The notes: a model not told the origin generated them from the sequence alone. 64,000 nt of DNA from Eubacteriales bacterium mix99 (GCA_038396605.1 CP121690.1:124001-188000); one strand, 5' to 3'; shown: positions 10,064 to 20,440, counted from the stretch's first letter. Made by a program: numbers and translations.

Positions 10064-11734
10064 CTATTTCATGGTTTTCCACCATTCATTGGCTTCTTTC
10101 TCCAGCTTTTCATAACCGGACTTTTTATATTCCTCCACGAAAGTATCAAAATAGTCCACAGGCTTGTCACCGGTAATGATGGCAATATAGGCCTCGTCTT
10201 CCATTTTGTCGAGCTCGGTCTGATACGTTCCCGCGGAAGGCAGGGCCACAAACAGCTCGCTTCGGATCAGATCTTTGTCATACTTGTTCTCAACCGCCCA
10301 GTCATAAAGGTATTTGTTCTGAAGTTTATCGTAGCTTGAAAGCAGGAATGGCTCCAGGACGGTGGCTGCTCCGACACCGGACAGTGTTTCATCCGGCTTC
10401 TTATTCTTCTCTTTCCATGCATCAAAGTCGCTGACCGGTACGCCATCTTCATTAAAATGCCACATTTCATCCTTGATACCGCTGCGGGATTCAAAATAAT
10501 GATCGGTATCGGAAGTCCAGTATTCATACATCGTCATGATTTTCGCCATTTTATCCAATTCGTCTTCCAGTTGGATTCCAAAGCCCACCTGATGGGGGTG
10601 CTGCAGGGGGTCCCCGCGGGATCCGCATTTGCCATCCGGTCCGGTTACCGGAGTGCCATGCACCAGCTCACTGCCTATACCAGGGAACTTCTTTTCCAGC
10701 TCCTGATAGTTCGTGGCGGCAATCACAGAGGATTTCCCCGTGGACTCATTCAATGGCCCCAGGTCGGGATTCCAATGATAATAGCACCCGTGGCCGGAAT
10801 ATCCGATTCGCCCTTCGTCAAAGGCATGGGTAATTGCCCAGTATCCACCCTTGTTTTCCCCGGTGATGAACTCCGGATCGATGATTCCGTCTTTATACCA
10901 CTTGGCCAGCACTGCCAAAGCTTCTTTCATTTCAGGCTGAATGGAGGAGTATACAAGTTTACCGTCTTCCTCCACCCATTGCTTTCGCTCATAGCCAAAG
11001 GCTCCATATACCATATTCAGCCCGGAGGTGGAAAAGCCATAGGTATCCCTTTTTCCGTTTCCATCCGGATCCTCATTGGCAAACTTATACATTAAATCCT
11101 GGAATTCATCCAGTGTGGCGGGAGCGGAACTTACGCCTGCCTTTTTCATCCAGTCCCCGCGATAGACGATGGGCTCATGGAACTGATTGTGAAAGTAGGT
11201 CCCTATCGGAATGCCGTACTGCTTGCCATCCACCTGACCTTGCAGCAAGACCTTTTCGTTGTCCGCCTTCAGGGCGGCTATTGTTTTTGGCATATATTTT
11301 TCAAGCATTTCCGGTGGAATTTCCGCCAGCAGCTGCTGATCCACATAATTCGCAAAATTTGCAGGGGAATTGCAGTAAAGAAGATCCGGGATCTCATCTC
11401 CGGCGAACTTGGTAGACAGGACCTCATTCCATTCATTGGAATCAATATTCCAGAAATCAATCACAACATTGAATTCTTTCTCCCATTTTTCAAGCATGAC
11501 CGGATCCTCACTGAGAGGGTTGTTTTGTGCGCCGATCCAGGAGATGGTATATGTTTCATCCTTTGGAGCAGCAGGGTCCTTTTCTTCTTTTCCTGACGCT
11601 GACTTTCCGGAGGAATCCGGTGTCTTTGTGTTTTCCTTCGTGGGACCTGTAGTCTTGCTGCACGCCACTATGGACACCATCAAAACTGCCGCAAGAACCA
11701 TTTCGGATATGACCTTGATGAGCTTTTTGTTCAT
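10064..11734 (-). CDS. Extracellular sugar-binding lipoprotein (SBP family 1)
   Basis: A 556-aa substrate receptor. The start at 11734 (MNKKLIKVISEMVLAAVL) has AGGAGG 6 nt upstream; lipobox SIVAC gives lipidated Cys25, followed by a charged Lys/Glu/Ser linker (GKEEKDPAAPKDE). The body has family features such as FANEDPDGNGKRDTYGF. It is the last gene of an LplB-LplC-SBP operon (13731 to 10064) and is followed at once by a strong terminator. Aromatic-rich stretches (YYHWNPDLGP, HYFESRSG) may line the sugar site (inference). The ligand is unknown. Confidence 0.93.
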   Translation of the reverse strand: MNKKLIKVISEMVLAAVLMVSIVACSKTTGPTKENTKTPDSSGKSASGKEEKDPAAPKDETYTISWIGAQNNPLSEDPVMLEKWEKEFNVVIDFWNIDSNEWNEVLSTKFAGDEIPDLLYCNSPANFANYVDQQLLAEIPPEMLEKYMPKTIAALKADNEKVLLQGQVDGKQYGIPIGTYFHNQFHEPIVYRGDWMKKAGVSSAPATLDEFQDLMYKFANEDPDGNGKRDTYGFSTSGLNMVYGAFGYERKQWVEEDGKLVYSSIQPEMKEALAVLAKWYKDGIIDPEFITGENKGGYWAITHAFDEGRIGYSGHGCYYHWNPDLGPLNESTGKSSVIAATNYQELEKKFPGIGSELVHGTPVTGPDGKCGSRGDPLQHPHQVGFGIQLEDELDKMAKIMTMYEYWTSDTDHYFESRSGIKDEMWHFNEDGVPVSDFDAWKEKNKKPDETLSGVGAATVLEPFLLSSYDKLQNKYLYDWAVENKYDKDLIRSELFVALPSAGTYQTELDKMEDEAYIAIITGDKPVDYFDTFVEEYKKSGYEKLEKEANEWWKTMK

Positions 11735-11810
11735 ATTGATCCTCCTCTTAAATATATTATCTTTTATGAAACGGAAACACAAGATGTATTTCCAAAAAGT
11801 TCTATGGCAA

Positions 11811-12683
11811 TTACCCCTTGAGGGATCCCACGATCACTCCTTTTACAAAATACTTTTGAATAAACGGATAGGCAAGCAGAATCGGTAAGGTGGCTACAAT
11901 GGTAGTCGCTGCTTTTACAGCCTCCGGCATATAGGTTCCGGTATCCATGGTTCCGGTGAAGTTCATATACTGGGAAGTCCCTTCAATTACAATATGGCGG
12001 AGAATCAGCTGAAGCACCTGATTGCGCGGCTCCGTAATGTAAATCATGCAGTCAAACCAGGCATTCCAGTGTCCCACAGCATTCCACAGGGATATAGTGG
12101 CAATAATGGGAAGCGAAATGGGAATCACGATCCGGAGCATGATCTGGATATCATTTGCGCCGTCAATCTTGGCGGACTCCTCCAGTTCATTGGGAATTCC
12201 CATAAAAAAGTTGCGCATAATCGTCAGATTATAGGCGCTGCAAAGCCCGGGCAGGATCATGGCCCAGAAGCTGTTATAAAGTCCAAGGCCCTTCATGAGA
12301 AGATAGCTCGGAATCAATCCTCCGGAAAAAAACATGGTAAATACAATGAAGCCGGTCCATAATCTCCGATTCGGGAACCATGGCTTGGATAACGCATAGG
12401 CCCCGGAAGTGGTAACGAGCACAGATAGCACAGTACCTACAACAGTACGCAATATGGTATTCCGAAATCCGCTCCAGATATAGGAATTTTTAAAAACAGT
12501 AGCATACGCTGCCGTTTCAAATTCTTTCGGCAGAAAACTGATGCTCGCTGAGTTTCCCAAAGATTGAAAAATCAAAAACAGGAACGGATAGAGCGTCGTG
12601 AAGCTCAGCAGGACCATAATAAAACCGTTCACACACTCAAATGTAATTTCGCCTTTTGCCCGGCGTCTGCTCAGATATGCCAT
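11811..12683 (-). CDS. LplC-type ABC sugar permease
   Basis: A 290-aa CUT1 permease of the MalG/LplC half. The membrane segment GFIMVLLSFTTLYPFLFLIF is followed by SLGNSASISFLPKEF and an EAA loop EESAKIDGANDIQIMLRI. The C-terminus YPFIQKYFVKGVIVGSLKG is the group's signature ending. The start is preceded by AAAGGGGAAAGG. It lies between the LplB partner (upstream, 55 bp gap) and the SBP (76 bp gap), forming one operon. Confidence 0.94.
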   Translation of the reverse strand: MAYLSRRRAKGEITFECVNGFIMVLLSFTTLYPFLFLIFQSLGNSASISFLPKEFETAAYATVFKNSYIWSGFRNTILRTVVGTVLSVLVTTSGAYALSKPWFPNRRLWTGFIVFTMFFSGGLIPSYLLMKGLGLYNSFWAMILPGLCSAYNLTIMRNFFMGIPNELEESAKIDGANDIQIMLRIVIPISLPIIATISLWNAVGHWNAWFDCMIYITEPRNQVLQLILRHIVIEGTSQYMNFTGTMDTGTYMPEAVKAATTIVATLPILLAYPFIQKYFVKGVIVGSLKG

Positions 12684-12738
12684 GAACCTTTCCCCTTTCC
12701 TTTTCTATTCGCATAGAAACGTATAACTTATCTGTAAT

Positions 12739-13731
12739 CTACCATATTCCATATTCATTGACTCGATTCGCTGCAAAGTTTGCAAGGAAAACAAGGGCAA
12801 ATGAAATCACATTCCGAAACAGACCAACCGCCGCAGAAAAGCTGTATTTCATATCAACTAGACCTACCCGGTAAATATAGGTACCCAGTACATCGCCTAC
12901 ACTGTAAACCGCTTTATTGTATAAATTGAATATCTGGTCAAAATCATCCCCGACAATCCCGCCGACGGAGAAAATAAGCATAATGGTAATCACAGGGACC
13001 ATCTCCGGCAGGGTGATGCTCCACATCTTTCGAAAACGCCCGGCACCATCTATATCTGCTGCATCATATAGCTGAGGCGATATTGATGTGATGGATGCCA
13101 GATATACGATAGACCCCCAGCCAAATCCTTTCCACATGGAGGTAACCACCAATACACTGCGAAACCATTTTGGATCACCCAGAAAAAAGATGGGATCCAT
13201 GCCCAGGTTCTTTAAAATGACATTGATCGGTCCGGCGGAGGGCGATAAAAATTGTATAAACAATCCGCCAAGGACAACCCAGGAAACAAAATGCGGTAAA
13301 TAACTGATGGTCTGCACCGTCTTTTTGAACTTTTGCTGCCGTATTTCATTCAGAAACAGAGCAAACAAAATCGGGGCAGGAAATCCGGTAAGAAGTTTGT
13401 AAACACTGATAATCAGGGTGTTGCGGAATACCTCTCCGAAACTTTTAATGGAAAAGAGCATCCTGAAATTTTCCAGGCCCACCCAGGGGCTTTTAAAGAT
13501 CCCCAATCGGAACTTATAGTCTTTGAATGCTATGATCACACCGGGCATCGGTCCATAACAAAAGATAGCGAAAAAAAGGATAGCCGGCAACAGCAATAAT
13601 ACAAGATAACGGTTTTTCCAATAATTATATAATATACCGGACTTCTTTTCCGGAGCAGGGGAAGGCTTCACCAGATCTGTTGAGGATTGATGACCAGCTT
13701 CCCGCGCTGCTATATTGGAATTTTGTGTCAT
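12739..13731 (-). CDS. LplB-type ABC sugar permease
   Basis: A 330-aa CUT1 permease. ATG 13731 (MTQNSNIAAREAG) is chosen because GGAGGGGG lies just upstream; the frame is open for 36 more codons but without a ribosome site. Markers: YLVLLLLPAILFFAIFCYGP, GVIIAFKDYKFRLGIF, EAA loop YDAADIDGAGRFRKMWSI, C-terminal FLANFAANRVNEYGIW. First gene of the LplB-LplC-SBP operon ending at 10064. The hairpin terminator of the preceding operon lies 160 bp upstream, so a promoter should lie in 13740-13890; I did not find a convincing -35/-10 pair there. Confidence 0.94.
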   Translation of the reverse strand: MTQNSNIAAREAGHQSSTDLVKPSPAPEKKSGILYNYWKNRYLVLLLLPAILFFAIFCYGPMPGVIIAFKDYKFRLGIFKSPWVGLENFRMLFSIKSFGEVFRNTLIISVYKLLTGFPAPILFALFLNEIRQQKFKKTVQTISYLPHFVSWVVLGGLFIQFLSPSAGPINVILKNLGMDPIFFLGDPKWFRSVLVVTSMWKGFGWGSIVYLASITSISPQLYDAADIDGAGRFRKMWSITLPEMVPVITIMLIFSVGGIVGDDFDQIFNLYNKAVYSVGDVLGTYIYRVGLVDMKYSFSAAVGLFRNVISFALVFLANFAANRVNEYGIW

Positions 13732-13892
13732 GGGTAACCCCCTCCATTTTAGTAACTTAAATGAAATTGTTGATCGGATACGGTATTTAGAGAATAACAG
13801 AATGCTCCGTGAAGAACAATAGAAATATTCTACGATCATAGAAGATTTTTAATATTACCGCAAATGACCTCCGAAATAATCATCTTGCGTTC

Positions 13893-13926
13893 CAAAAATG
13901 CAAAAGTGGGAGCATGCTCCCACTTT
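13893..13926 (-). terminator. Rho-independent terminator (perfect palindrome)
   Basis: AAAGTGGGAGCA/TGCTCCCACTTT is a perfect 24-bp palindrome (13903-13926) followed on the minus strand by TTTTGCATTTTT. It lies 15 bp after the stop of the SBP gene at 13941 and separates two tandem importer operons. Confidence 0.88.
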
Positions 13927-13940
13927 CCGACTCCTGCAAA

Positions 13941-15626
13941 CTACTTTGCCGTTTTTTGATACCTCTTGTATGCTGTGTTGTAAATCTCAAGCAGTTCGTC
14001 CAGGCCGGCCCGTTTGATTCCCTTCACAAAATCATTGAATCGATCAAGGGATTCCACACCCATGATGAATTTATCGATCATGGGATCCTTAAAGGTATCG
14101 ATTTCGGCAACCAGCTGATTTTTCCTGGAAAGCTCCTTTTCCGTAAAGTTCAATGTAGGAAGCGGTGCTTCCACCATGCCGGGTTCCCGATATATTTTCC
14201 ATGCCTCCACTGTCCATGGGTCTGCGTCGGCATGCGCCTGAAAATGGCAATCCCACCCCATTTGATAGGGAAGTGCCGTTGTCAGCAGGCCATCGTTTAC
14301 TCTTGCGGCTTCCGGATCCAATCCATCCGGATTATGAGTAACATACTCCGTATAAACCGGTTTCCCATCTATCATATTATAATGCTTTCCCTCTATCCCA
14401 TACGAGATTAACCGTGTGCCGTCTTCCGTAAAGCAATAGTTAAACAGCTTCATGGTTTCTTCCGGATACTTGTTGGTGATGCTGATTGCCATCCTGGGCT
14501 GAATCATTCTTCCCGCTGTATTGGTGTCCTTAAACTGCGCTCCGCTTTTGCTCTTCAGCGGTGCCATGGGCATGAATTTATAGCTGGAATCCAATTTCTG
14601 CAATCCGTTATTTGCTGCTCCGATGCCACTGGCAGGCCATACAAACATCAAACCCGCCTGGTTGCCGGTGGCTCTTGCCAGCCACTGATCGTTCGTGGAA
14701 GTCAGATAATCCTCTTCCAGCAGTTTTTCACGATAAAGCTTGTTCAGATACGAAAGTCCTTCCTGATAGTTGTTTTCCACAGGGCCGTATTTGATGGTGT
14801 CATCTTTGGGATCCACATGCAAATTCATGTGCGCATCAAAAGCATTGATGAGCGGAATAATCCTGGCTGTTTTGCCACCCTGGCCTGCAACCAGCGGAAT
14901 CTCATCCTGTTTCTGATTGCCGTTGGGGTCCTGTTCGCGAAAAGCCTTCAACACATCATACAGCTCGTCTGCGGTTTCCGGCATCTTTTTGTCCAGTTTT
15001 TCCAGCCAATCCACCCGAATTGCATAAACAGCTCCAATGGCATTGGAAGAGGAAAACAATGGTATGGTGTAGACGTTTCCGTCCCCCGCTGTTGCCTCTC
15101 CCCATCCGCTTTGCTTATACGGCAGTATTTCACCGGGCAGCGGATCGTCCAGCTGTTTTTTGATATCGGGAGCGTACTTTTCAATCAGATCCTGCAGCGG
15201 AATAAAGGCTCCTTCCATCCCATACTTGTTGATCGCCTCCCCATTGGAAAATCCTAAGATATCCGGGAGCTTATCCGATCCCATGATCAGATTGAACTTT
15301 TCCAGCGGATCCGTTAAGGGGAGCAACTGAAAATCCAGATGAATGTTGGTTCTCTTTTCCATCTCCTGATATACCGGCATGTCATTCCCGACCTGTCCAC
15401 CAGTCCATTCCGGAGTCAGGATGGATAATGTAATCTTCTTATCCGTTATATAGCTTGATGATTTCCCCTTTTCCTTTGTATTGTCTTTTTCATCAGAAGC
15501 AGGTGTTCTCCCTGCAGTGGAATCGCCCCCCTTGCCTGAATTTGTCTTGCTGCACCCGACGACAGATATCACCATCCATAACGAAAGGATAATGCAGCTG
15601 AGTTGAATAATCCTCGTTCTTTTCAT
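13941..15626 (-). CDS. Extracellular sugar-binding lipoprotein (SBP family 1)
   Basis: A 561-aa receptor whose signal peptide MKRTRIIQLSC... ends in the lipobox SVVGC (Cys25). A Gly/Ser/Asp/Lys linker follows. SBP family 1 signatures are REQDPNGNQKQDEIPLVAG and, near the C-terminus, HNPDGLDPEAARVNDG. It is the third gene of an LplB-LplC-SBP operon starting at 17549. The C-terminal FNDFVKGIKRAGLDELLEIY is shared in pattern with the SBPs at 1027 and 28329. AAGGAGGAGTGAGGA precedes the start. Confidence 0.93.
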   Translation of the reverse strand: MKRTRIIQLSCIILSLWMVISVVGCSKTNSGKGGDSTAGRTPASDEKDNTKEKGKSSSYITDKKITLSILTPEWTGGQVGNDMPVYQEMEKRTNIHLDFQLLPLTDPLEKFNLIMGSDKLPDILGFSNGEAINKYGMEGAFIPLQDLIEKYAPDIKKQLDDPLPGEILPYKQSGWGEATAGDGNVYTIPLFSSSNAIGAVYAIRVDWLEKLDKKMPETADELYDVLKAFREQDPNGNQKQDEIPLVAGQGGKTARIIPLINAFDAHMNLHVDPKDDTIKYGPVENNYQEGLSYLNKLYREKLLEEDYLTSTNDQWLARATGNQAGLMFVWPASGIGAANNGLQKLDSSYKFMPMAPLKSKSGAQFKDTNTAGRMIQPRMAISITNKYPEETMKLFNYCFTEDGTRLISYGIEGKHYNMIDGKPVYTEYVTHNPDGLDPEAARVNDGLLTTALPYQMGWDCHFQAHADADPWTVEAWKIYREPGMVEAPLPTLNFTEKELSRKNQLVAEIDTFKDPMIDKFIMGVESLDRFNDFVKGIKRAGLDELLEIYNTAYKRYQKTAK

Positions 15627-15708
15627 GCGTCCTCACTCCTCCTTGTTTTTTATACAACAATCCTGCCGGAACAGGATCTGTTGGCAAACAGCGGCGGCTT
15701 CCAAAGCG

Positions 15709-16587
15709 CTAGCCTTTGATTGCTCCCACCATAACCCCTTTTACAAAATATTTCTGCAGGAAAGGGTAAATAAGCAAAATAGGTACCGTTGAAACGATAA
15801 TGGTGGCATAACGCACCGATTGCCCCACGACATCCCGACCCTGGGTCAGCTCCTGCAACATTTCATTCTGATTGTATTGGATCAGAATTTTACGTAAATG
15901 CATTTGCAGGGGATACAGCTTCTGATCATTCAAATAAACCAAAGCGCTGAAGTAGCTGTTCCAATGAGCAACTGCGTAGAAGAGCACCATAACGGAAAGA
16001 ACAGGAAGGGACAGGGGCAAAAAGATTCTTGTCATAATCCGGAGCTCGGAACATCCGTCGATGGTGGCTGCTTCATGCAGGCTCTGCGGGATGCTTTCAA
16101 AAAAAGTACGCATAATAATCAGATTCCAGGTGCTGATCCCCGCGGGAATCACAATTGCCCATCTGGTATCGATCAATCCCAGTTTTTTTACCAGCAGATA
16201 GGATGGTACTAGGCCGCCGCTGAAAAACATGGTAAATGCAATAAACATCATAACCTTGTTTCTGCCGCTGAAGTTTTTACGGGAAAGGGGATATGCGGTG
16301 AACGTTGTCAGGACCATATTCATTGTCGTCCCCACCACCACATACCATATGGTGTTTCCGTAACTGCTCCATACTGCCTTTTCCTCCAGGACAATTTCAT
16401 AGGCGTCGGTATTGAAGCCTTTGGGAAAGAGCCATATTTCTCCACGGCCAAGAGCAGCCGAATTGCTGACGGAAGCGCTGAAAATGAAAATGAACGGGTA
16501 CAGAGCAACAATTGCAACCAATGCAACGAAGATATAGTCAATAATATAAAATATCCTGTCGCCAATCGATAATCTATTTTTCACCAT
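15709..16587 (-). CDS. LplC-type ABC sugar permease
   Basis: A 292-aa CUT1 permease. ATG 16587 (MVKNRLSIGDRI) has TAGGAGGA 6 nt upstream and is preferred to an in-frame ATG six codons earlier. Features: YIFVALVAIVALYPFIFIFS, EAA loop HEAATIDGCSELRIMTRI, ending YPFLQKYFVKGVMVGAIKG. It starts 11 bp after the LplB gene stops, showing tight operon coupling. Pairs with the permease at 16599 and the SBP at 13941. Confidence 0.94.
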   Translation of the reverse strand: MVKNRLSIGDRIFYIIDYIFVALVAIVALYPFIFIFSASVSNSAALGRGEIWLFPKGFNTDAYEIVLEEKAVWSSYGNTIWYVVVGTTMNMVLTTFTAYPLSRKNFSGRNKVMMFIAFTMFFSGGLVPSYLLVKKLGLIDTRWAIVIPAGISTWNLIIMRTFFESIPQSLHEAATIDGCSELRIMTRIFLPLSLPVLSVMVLFYAVAHWNSYFSALVYLNDQKLYPLQMHLRKILIQYNQNEMLQELTQGRDVVGQSVRYATIIVSTVPILLIYPFLQKYFVKGVMVGAIKG

Positions 16588-16598
16588 TTCGATTCCTC

Positions 16599-17549
16599 CT
16601 ACCATAAGCTTACTTCTGTAACTCTTTTACTGATGCGATTTGCAGCGATGACAAATACAAAATTGATGGCGGACTGAAACAGACCCACTGCTGTACCAAA
16701 GCTGTATTCGCCGCTCAGGATCCCTCTTCGGTATACATAGGTATTGATCACATCTGCTGTCTCATAAGTGGATGTATTATACATCAGGATAATTTTTTCG
16801 TATCCAATGGACAGAATATGACCCAGATTCATGATGAGCATGATAATGATGGTAGGTAAAATGCCAGGAATGGAGATATGCCACAGTTGCTTCCATTTAT
16901 TCGCACCATCTACAATGGATGCCTCATATAACTGGGTATCGATTCCACTTAATGCTGCAAGATATATTATGGATCCCCAGCCAGCTTCCTGCCATATCCC
17001 GGAAATAATGTACAAGGGCCGGAACCACTCCGGTTTGATCATAAAATTGATGCTCTTCCCTCCCAGCTTTCCAATCATCAGATTCACAATTCCACCGACA
17101 GGAGAAAGAAAATTGGTCAGCATACCAACCACCACAACGGTCGATACAAAGTGCGGCAGGTAGCTGATGGTCTGCACTGTTTTCTTGTACCGGGAATGCT
17201 GGATCTCATTCAATAAGAGCGCCAAAATAATTGGCACCGGAAAGCTGAACAAAATATTATAGATGTTCAGCAACAAGGTGTTTCGGATCAGTCTCCCGAA
17301 AAACTGTGAATGGAAAAATTGTTGAAACCACGTGAGTCCCACCCATGAGCTCCCTGTAAATCCTTTAAAAGGAGAAAAGTCCTGGAATGCAATGACTAGC
17401 CCGAACATAGGCGCATAGGCAAAAATCAGGTACCATAGGATTCCTGGTAAAACGAGAAGCCATAAGGCTTTTTCCTTCTTTAAGGTATCCATCCATTTTT
17501 TGGTTCGCTGATGTTTCTCGACTGGTATGATCTGTGATCGATCGATCAT
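16599..17549 (-). CDS. LplB-type ABC sugar permease
   Basis: A 316-aa CUT1 permease. Markers: LWLLVLPGILWYLIFAYAPM, GLVIAFQDFSPFKGF, EAA loop YEASIVDGANKWKQLWHI, C-terminal ISKRVTEVSLW. A run of seven G's (GGGGGGGAG) serves as ribosome site. First gene of the operon 17549-13941. The AraC regulator at 17845 lies directly upstream on the same strand with a 295-bp gap, so it is the probable controller. Confidence 0.94.
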   Translation of the reverse strand: MIDRSQIIPVEKHQRTKKWMDTLKKEKALWLLVLPGILWYLIFAYAPMFGLVIAFQDFSPFKGFTGSSWVGLTWFQQFFHSQFFGRLIRNTLLLNIYNILFSFPVPIILALLLNEIQHSRYKKTVQTISYLPHFVSTVVVVGMLTNFLSPVGGIVNLMIGKLGGKSINFMIKPEWFRPLYIISGIWQEAGWGSIIYLAALSGIDTQLYEASIVDGANKWKQLWHISIPGILPTIIIMLIMNLGHILSIGYEKIILMYNTSTYETADVINTYVYRRGILSGEYSFGTAVGLFQSAINFVFVIAANRISKRVTEVSLW

Positions 17550-17844
17550 TTGGAGCTCCCCCCCATTATTATTTAATTTTACGTTCCATCCTCTTATTAT
17601 CCATTATATTGAATGCTGAAATGAATTCCCATCTGCTTTTCTTTACTTTTTTGAACATTACATGATATTCACGGCAGTAAATATACTTTTTTATTTCATT
17701 TAAACCATTATATACCATATAAAACATTGCACAGGTATCCCCAACCAGGATGTTTACAAGAAATGCTCCGGAGAATGACAGAATGAATCAACTCATTAAA
17801 TTTCTTTCACAGCCCTGGCGTATGGTATCTGCAACAGATCCTTA
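17550..17844. promoter_or_regulatory. Regulatory gap upstream of importer operon
   Basis: 295 bp, AT-rich, between the regulator stop and the permease start. On the minus strand it holds two TATAAT boxes (ATATAATGG contexts, near 17610 and 17707) but no well-matched TTGACA at 17 nt from either. Weak -35 elements are what one expects of AraC-activated promoters, but this is inference. No hairpin terminator was seen after the regulator. Confidence 0.35.
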
Positions 17845-20154
17845 TCACTGTCCCTGCTCCGGATTCAGGAAACAGGATGCATTGCGATATTGGTTTGGCG
17901 TGCTGCCTTCCCTTCTTTTAAAGGCACGGATAAAACTGTTTATGCTTGTATACCCCACCTCTTCCGCTATTGCGCCAACGGACATGAGATCCGATGAAAG
18001 AAGCCTTTTTGCATGATTCAGCCGGATTTGATTGAGAAGTTCTCCAAAACCCATGCCGAATTCCTGCTTGATAAACCGGCTCAAATAGGAAGAGGAATAT
18101 CCAAGTGTACCTGCGGTCTGTTCCAGAGAGATTCCCGGATCAGTATAATTGTTTTCAAGATAAGATTGAAAATGCTCTTTCAGTGCCCGATTACGGGAAG
18201 TCTTATTACTTTGTACATATTCACAGGTGGTGAGATAAGCGCGATAGACATCGTCCATCATCTGCTTTGCATTGCGGTATCTGCCCAGATCAAGGACCTG
18301 TTCCGCGGTTTGGTGGAATATGACTTCAAAATCGATACGCATATCGCTGCAGGCCTTAATGATCACACCGATAAAATTATAGAACAGGCAATACATATAT
18401 TGAGCGGAAACCACGCAGTTGCTGTCCTTAATATCATTGAAATACTCATCCAGCAGTCTGGTACAGTTCCTGATATCCCCGGTCTTTACCGAATTCAGCA
18501 GGGGATTGTCGGAATAAACCGGAATGTTCAGCGAGCGGAAGATATAATTCCGGATATCCGCATAGTACACGACAGAGTCTCTTCCCTTCAAGAAGCAATA
18601 TTCCAGGGATTCCTCCGCTTCCTGACAGGAAGAATATATATCATCCACGCCTTCATAAATACTTCCTATGCCAGTATAAAGCAAGATGTCGAAATGTCTG
18701 CCCAGGCTGCCTGCCAAACTTCTGATCTGTTCCACAATGCGCGCTTCCCCGGACAGCCCGGTGTTCAGTACAATGCATAAACGTCCCTTTTCATCCTCAA
18801 AGGTATCAATCCGGCACTCACGGAGATAAACAGAGACCAGTTTGTTCAATGTACGGTCAACTTTCCTTATCCATTGGGCTTCCTCCTCCACATCCACCAG
18901 AATCACACAGAAATGCGGATAGGGAAAGACCGGCTCCCAATCCTTTTCAGAATAAGAAGATGCCTTTCCGGAACAAAAATTCTGAAGGGTGACTTTTTGA
19001 AGGCAGGCATCCCTTTCGTCCCTGTCCCGCAGCATTTGTTCCCGTTCTGCCCGTATACCCTGAATGGTATGCATGGCAATATCGTATTCATTTTCAGAGC
19101 TCCCACTGTCCTCTGCAGATTTACTGAACAGTTGTTTCATTTCCGCTATCAGCAAAGCCCAAGGCCTATAACTGGAATCTGCCATGAGAAGGGACAGAAA
19201 AATTCCGATGGAAAGGCCAATCATTGCAACGGCAATGGCATTGTTTCGTATTTTTCCGATGCGCAGCAAAATCTCTTTCATGCTGAAAGATGTGATGAAG
19301 GTCCATTGATTTACCCTGGATCTGGAATAACAGAAGACCATATTGGGCTGATCGGGAAGATCCATGACAAAGGAGCCGCTGTCCTCCTTCCCGATATTCT
19401 GAAAAATCATCTGACTCAGTTTCTTGCCCTCCGGTTCAGAGAATAGGATATTCCCCTCCCTGGATAAAATCATGGTCTGATGGTTGAAAGATTCATCCGT
19501 CTCCCCGGTCAATGCCTGAATATCCTTGCCATCAATCAGCATAATGACATTTGCCAGCACGTTGGGATCTCCAATGGGAACGGTCTGAAGATAAGTCACA
19601 TATTCTCCGTTCCAGGAACCATGCCCTTTTATTTTCTGTATAGGAAGGCATCTGTTATAAGCATATCCGGACATCATTTTCTTTGCTTCAGACGGCTGCA
19701 TTCCCTCATACTGCAATACATTTTCAAAAAAATAATCGGAAGGGTATACCCCATCCCGTGTTACCACAGAAGAACTCTGGATCAGGTAAACGGCTATCAG
19801 ACTGACAAAATTGTTTCCTGCACTGCAGCTTTTGATATAATCCGATAAATCCCTGATATAGTAGCGGGATGTATTATCCAGCGGAGCCTCTTTATAGAGA
19901 AACTCTGTAACTTTCTTATTGGAACTGATTTGTACGGACAGATTATGCATCTCCTGCATCCTTTCCTCTACGGCTACCTGAATGGTGTTGGTCCGCAGGG
20001 AATCCGTCTGAATGGCTTCCTCCCGGAACAGATTGATCACGGGGATATATAATGTCAGTACAACGAGAGCAGGAATGAGGGCAACAAGCATAAAGGACAG
20101 AAGATATCTTTTCCGTAGTCCGGCGTTGGCAGCAAAGTTTCGCATATCATACAC
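17845..20154 (-). CDS. Membrane-anchored AraC-family sensor/regulator
   Basis: A 769-aa one-component regulator. Membrane segment 1 is YLLSFMLVALIPALVVLTLY; an extracytoplasmic sensor follows, then segment 2 near residues 303-328 (AIAVAMIGLSIGIFLSLLMA). The AraC domain is at about 660-755: TLGYSSSYLSRFIKQEFGMG and IAEEVGYTSINSFIRAFKRR. Two starts are possible: ATG 20154 and ATG 20145, both served by GAGGAG. It precedes the LplB-LplC-SBP operon and probably activates it in response to an external sugar. Low-complexity acidic residues in the linker (SKSAEDSGSSENEYD) are unlike its paralogues. Confidence 0.92.
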   Translation of the reverse strand: MYDMRNFAANAGLRKRYLLSFMLVALIPALVVLTLYIPVINLFREEAIQTDSLRTNTIQVAVEERMQEMHNLSVQISSNKKVTEFLYKEAPLDNTSRYYIRDLSDYIKSCSAGNNFVSLIAVYLIQSSSVVTRDGVYPSDYFFENVLQYEGMQPSEAKKMMSGYAYNRCLPIQKIKGHGSWNGEYVTYLQTVPIGDPNVLANVIMLIDGKDIQALTGETDESFNHQTMILSREGNILFSEPEGKKLSQMIFQNIGKEDSGSFVMDLPDQPNMVFCYSRSRVNQWTFITSFSMKEILLRIGKIRNNAIAVAMIGLSIGIFLSLLMADSSYRPWALLIAEMKQLFSKSAEDSGSSENEYDIAMHTIQGIRAEREQMLRDRDERDACLQKVTLQNFCSGKASSYSEKDWEPVFPYPHFCVILVDVEEEAQWIRKVDRTLNKLVSVYLRECRIDTFEDEKGRLCIVLNTGLSGEARIVEQIRSLAGSLGRHFDILLYTGIGSIYEGVDDIYSSCQEAEESLEYCFLKGRDSVVYYADIRNYIFRSLNIPVYSDNPLLNSVKTGDIRNCTRLLDEYFNDIKDSNCVVSAQYMYCLFYNFIGVIIKACSDMRIDFEVIFHQTAEQVLDLGRYRNAKQMMDDVYRAYLTTCEYVQSNKTSRNRALKEHFQSYLENNYTDPGISLEQTAGTLGYSSSYLSRFIKQEFGMGFGELLNQIRLNHAKRLLSSDLMSVGAIAEEVGYTSINSFIRAFKRREGSTPNQYRNASCFLNPEQGQ

Positions 20155-20303
20155 TCCTCTCTGTCCGTTTTGGAATGGCCTCAGGGATCAGGAACATATT
20201 CTGCTTATATTATAATATAATCCCGAATAAACGGACAGATTGAATTTTTCATGTATCCATTGACTCTCCAATGCAATGCCATAAAGGCAGCTCAAAGCAG
20301 GAA

Positions 20304-20349
20304 TGAAAAAAGAGGCTGCAGCAATCTCATTATATCCTACAGCCTCTTT
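20304..20349 (-). terminator. Rho-independent terminator of aminotransferase/amidohydrolase operon
   Basis: On the minus strand AAAGAGGCTG, a 21-nt loop, CAGCCTCTTTTTT. It lies 92 bp after the stop of the Gfo/Idh gene at 20441 and closes the operon 24376-20441. Confidence 0.85.
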
Positions 20350-20440
20350 GCAAGACTCATCACTTTCGTTCTGTATGTCCCTGATTTCATGTCCCTGATT
20401 TCGCCTTTCCCGGAACGCAGGACAAGGCAATTACAGGCTT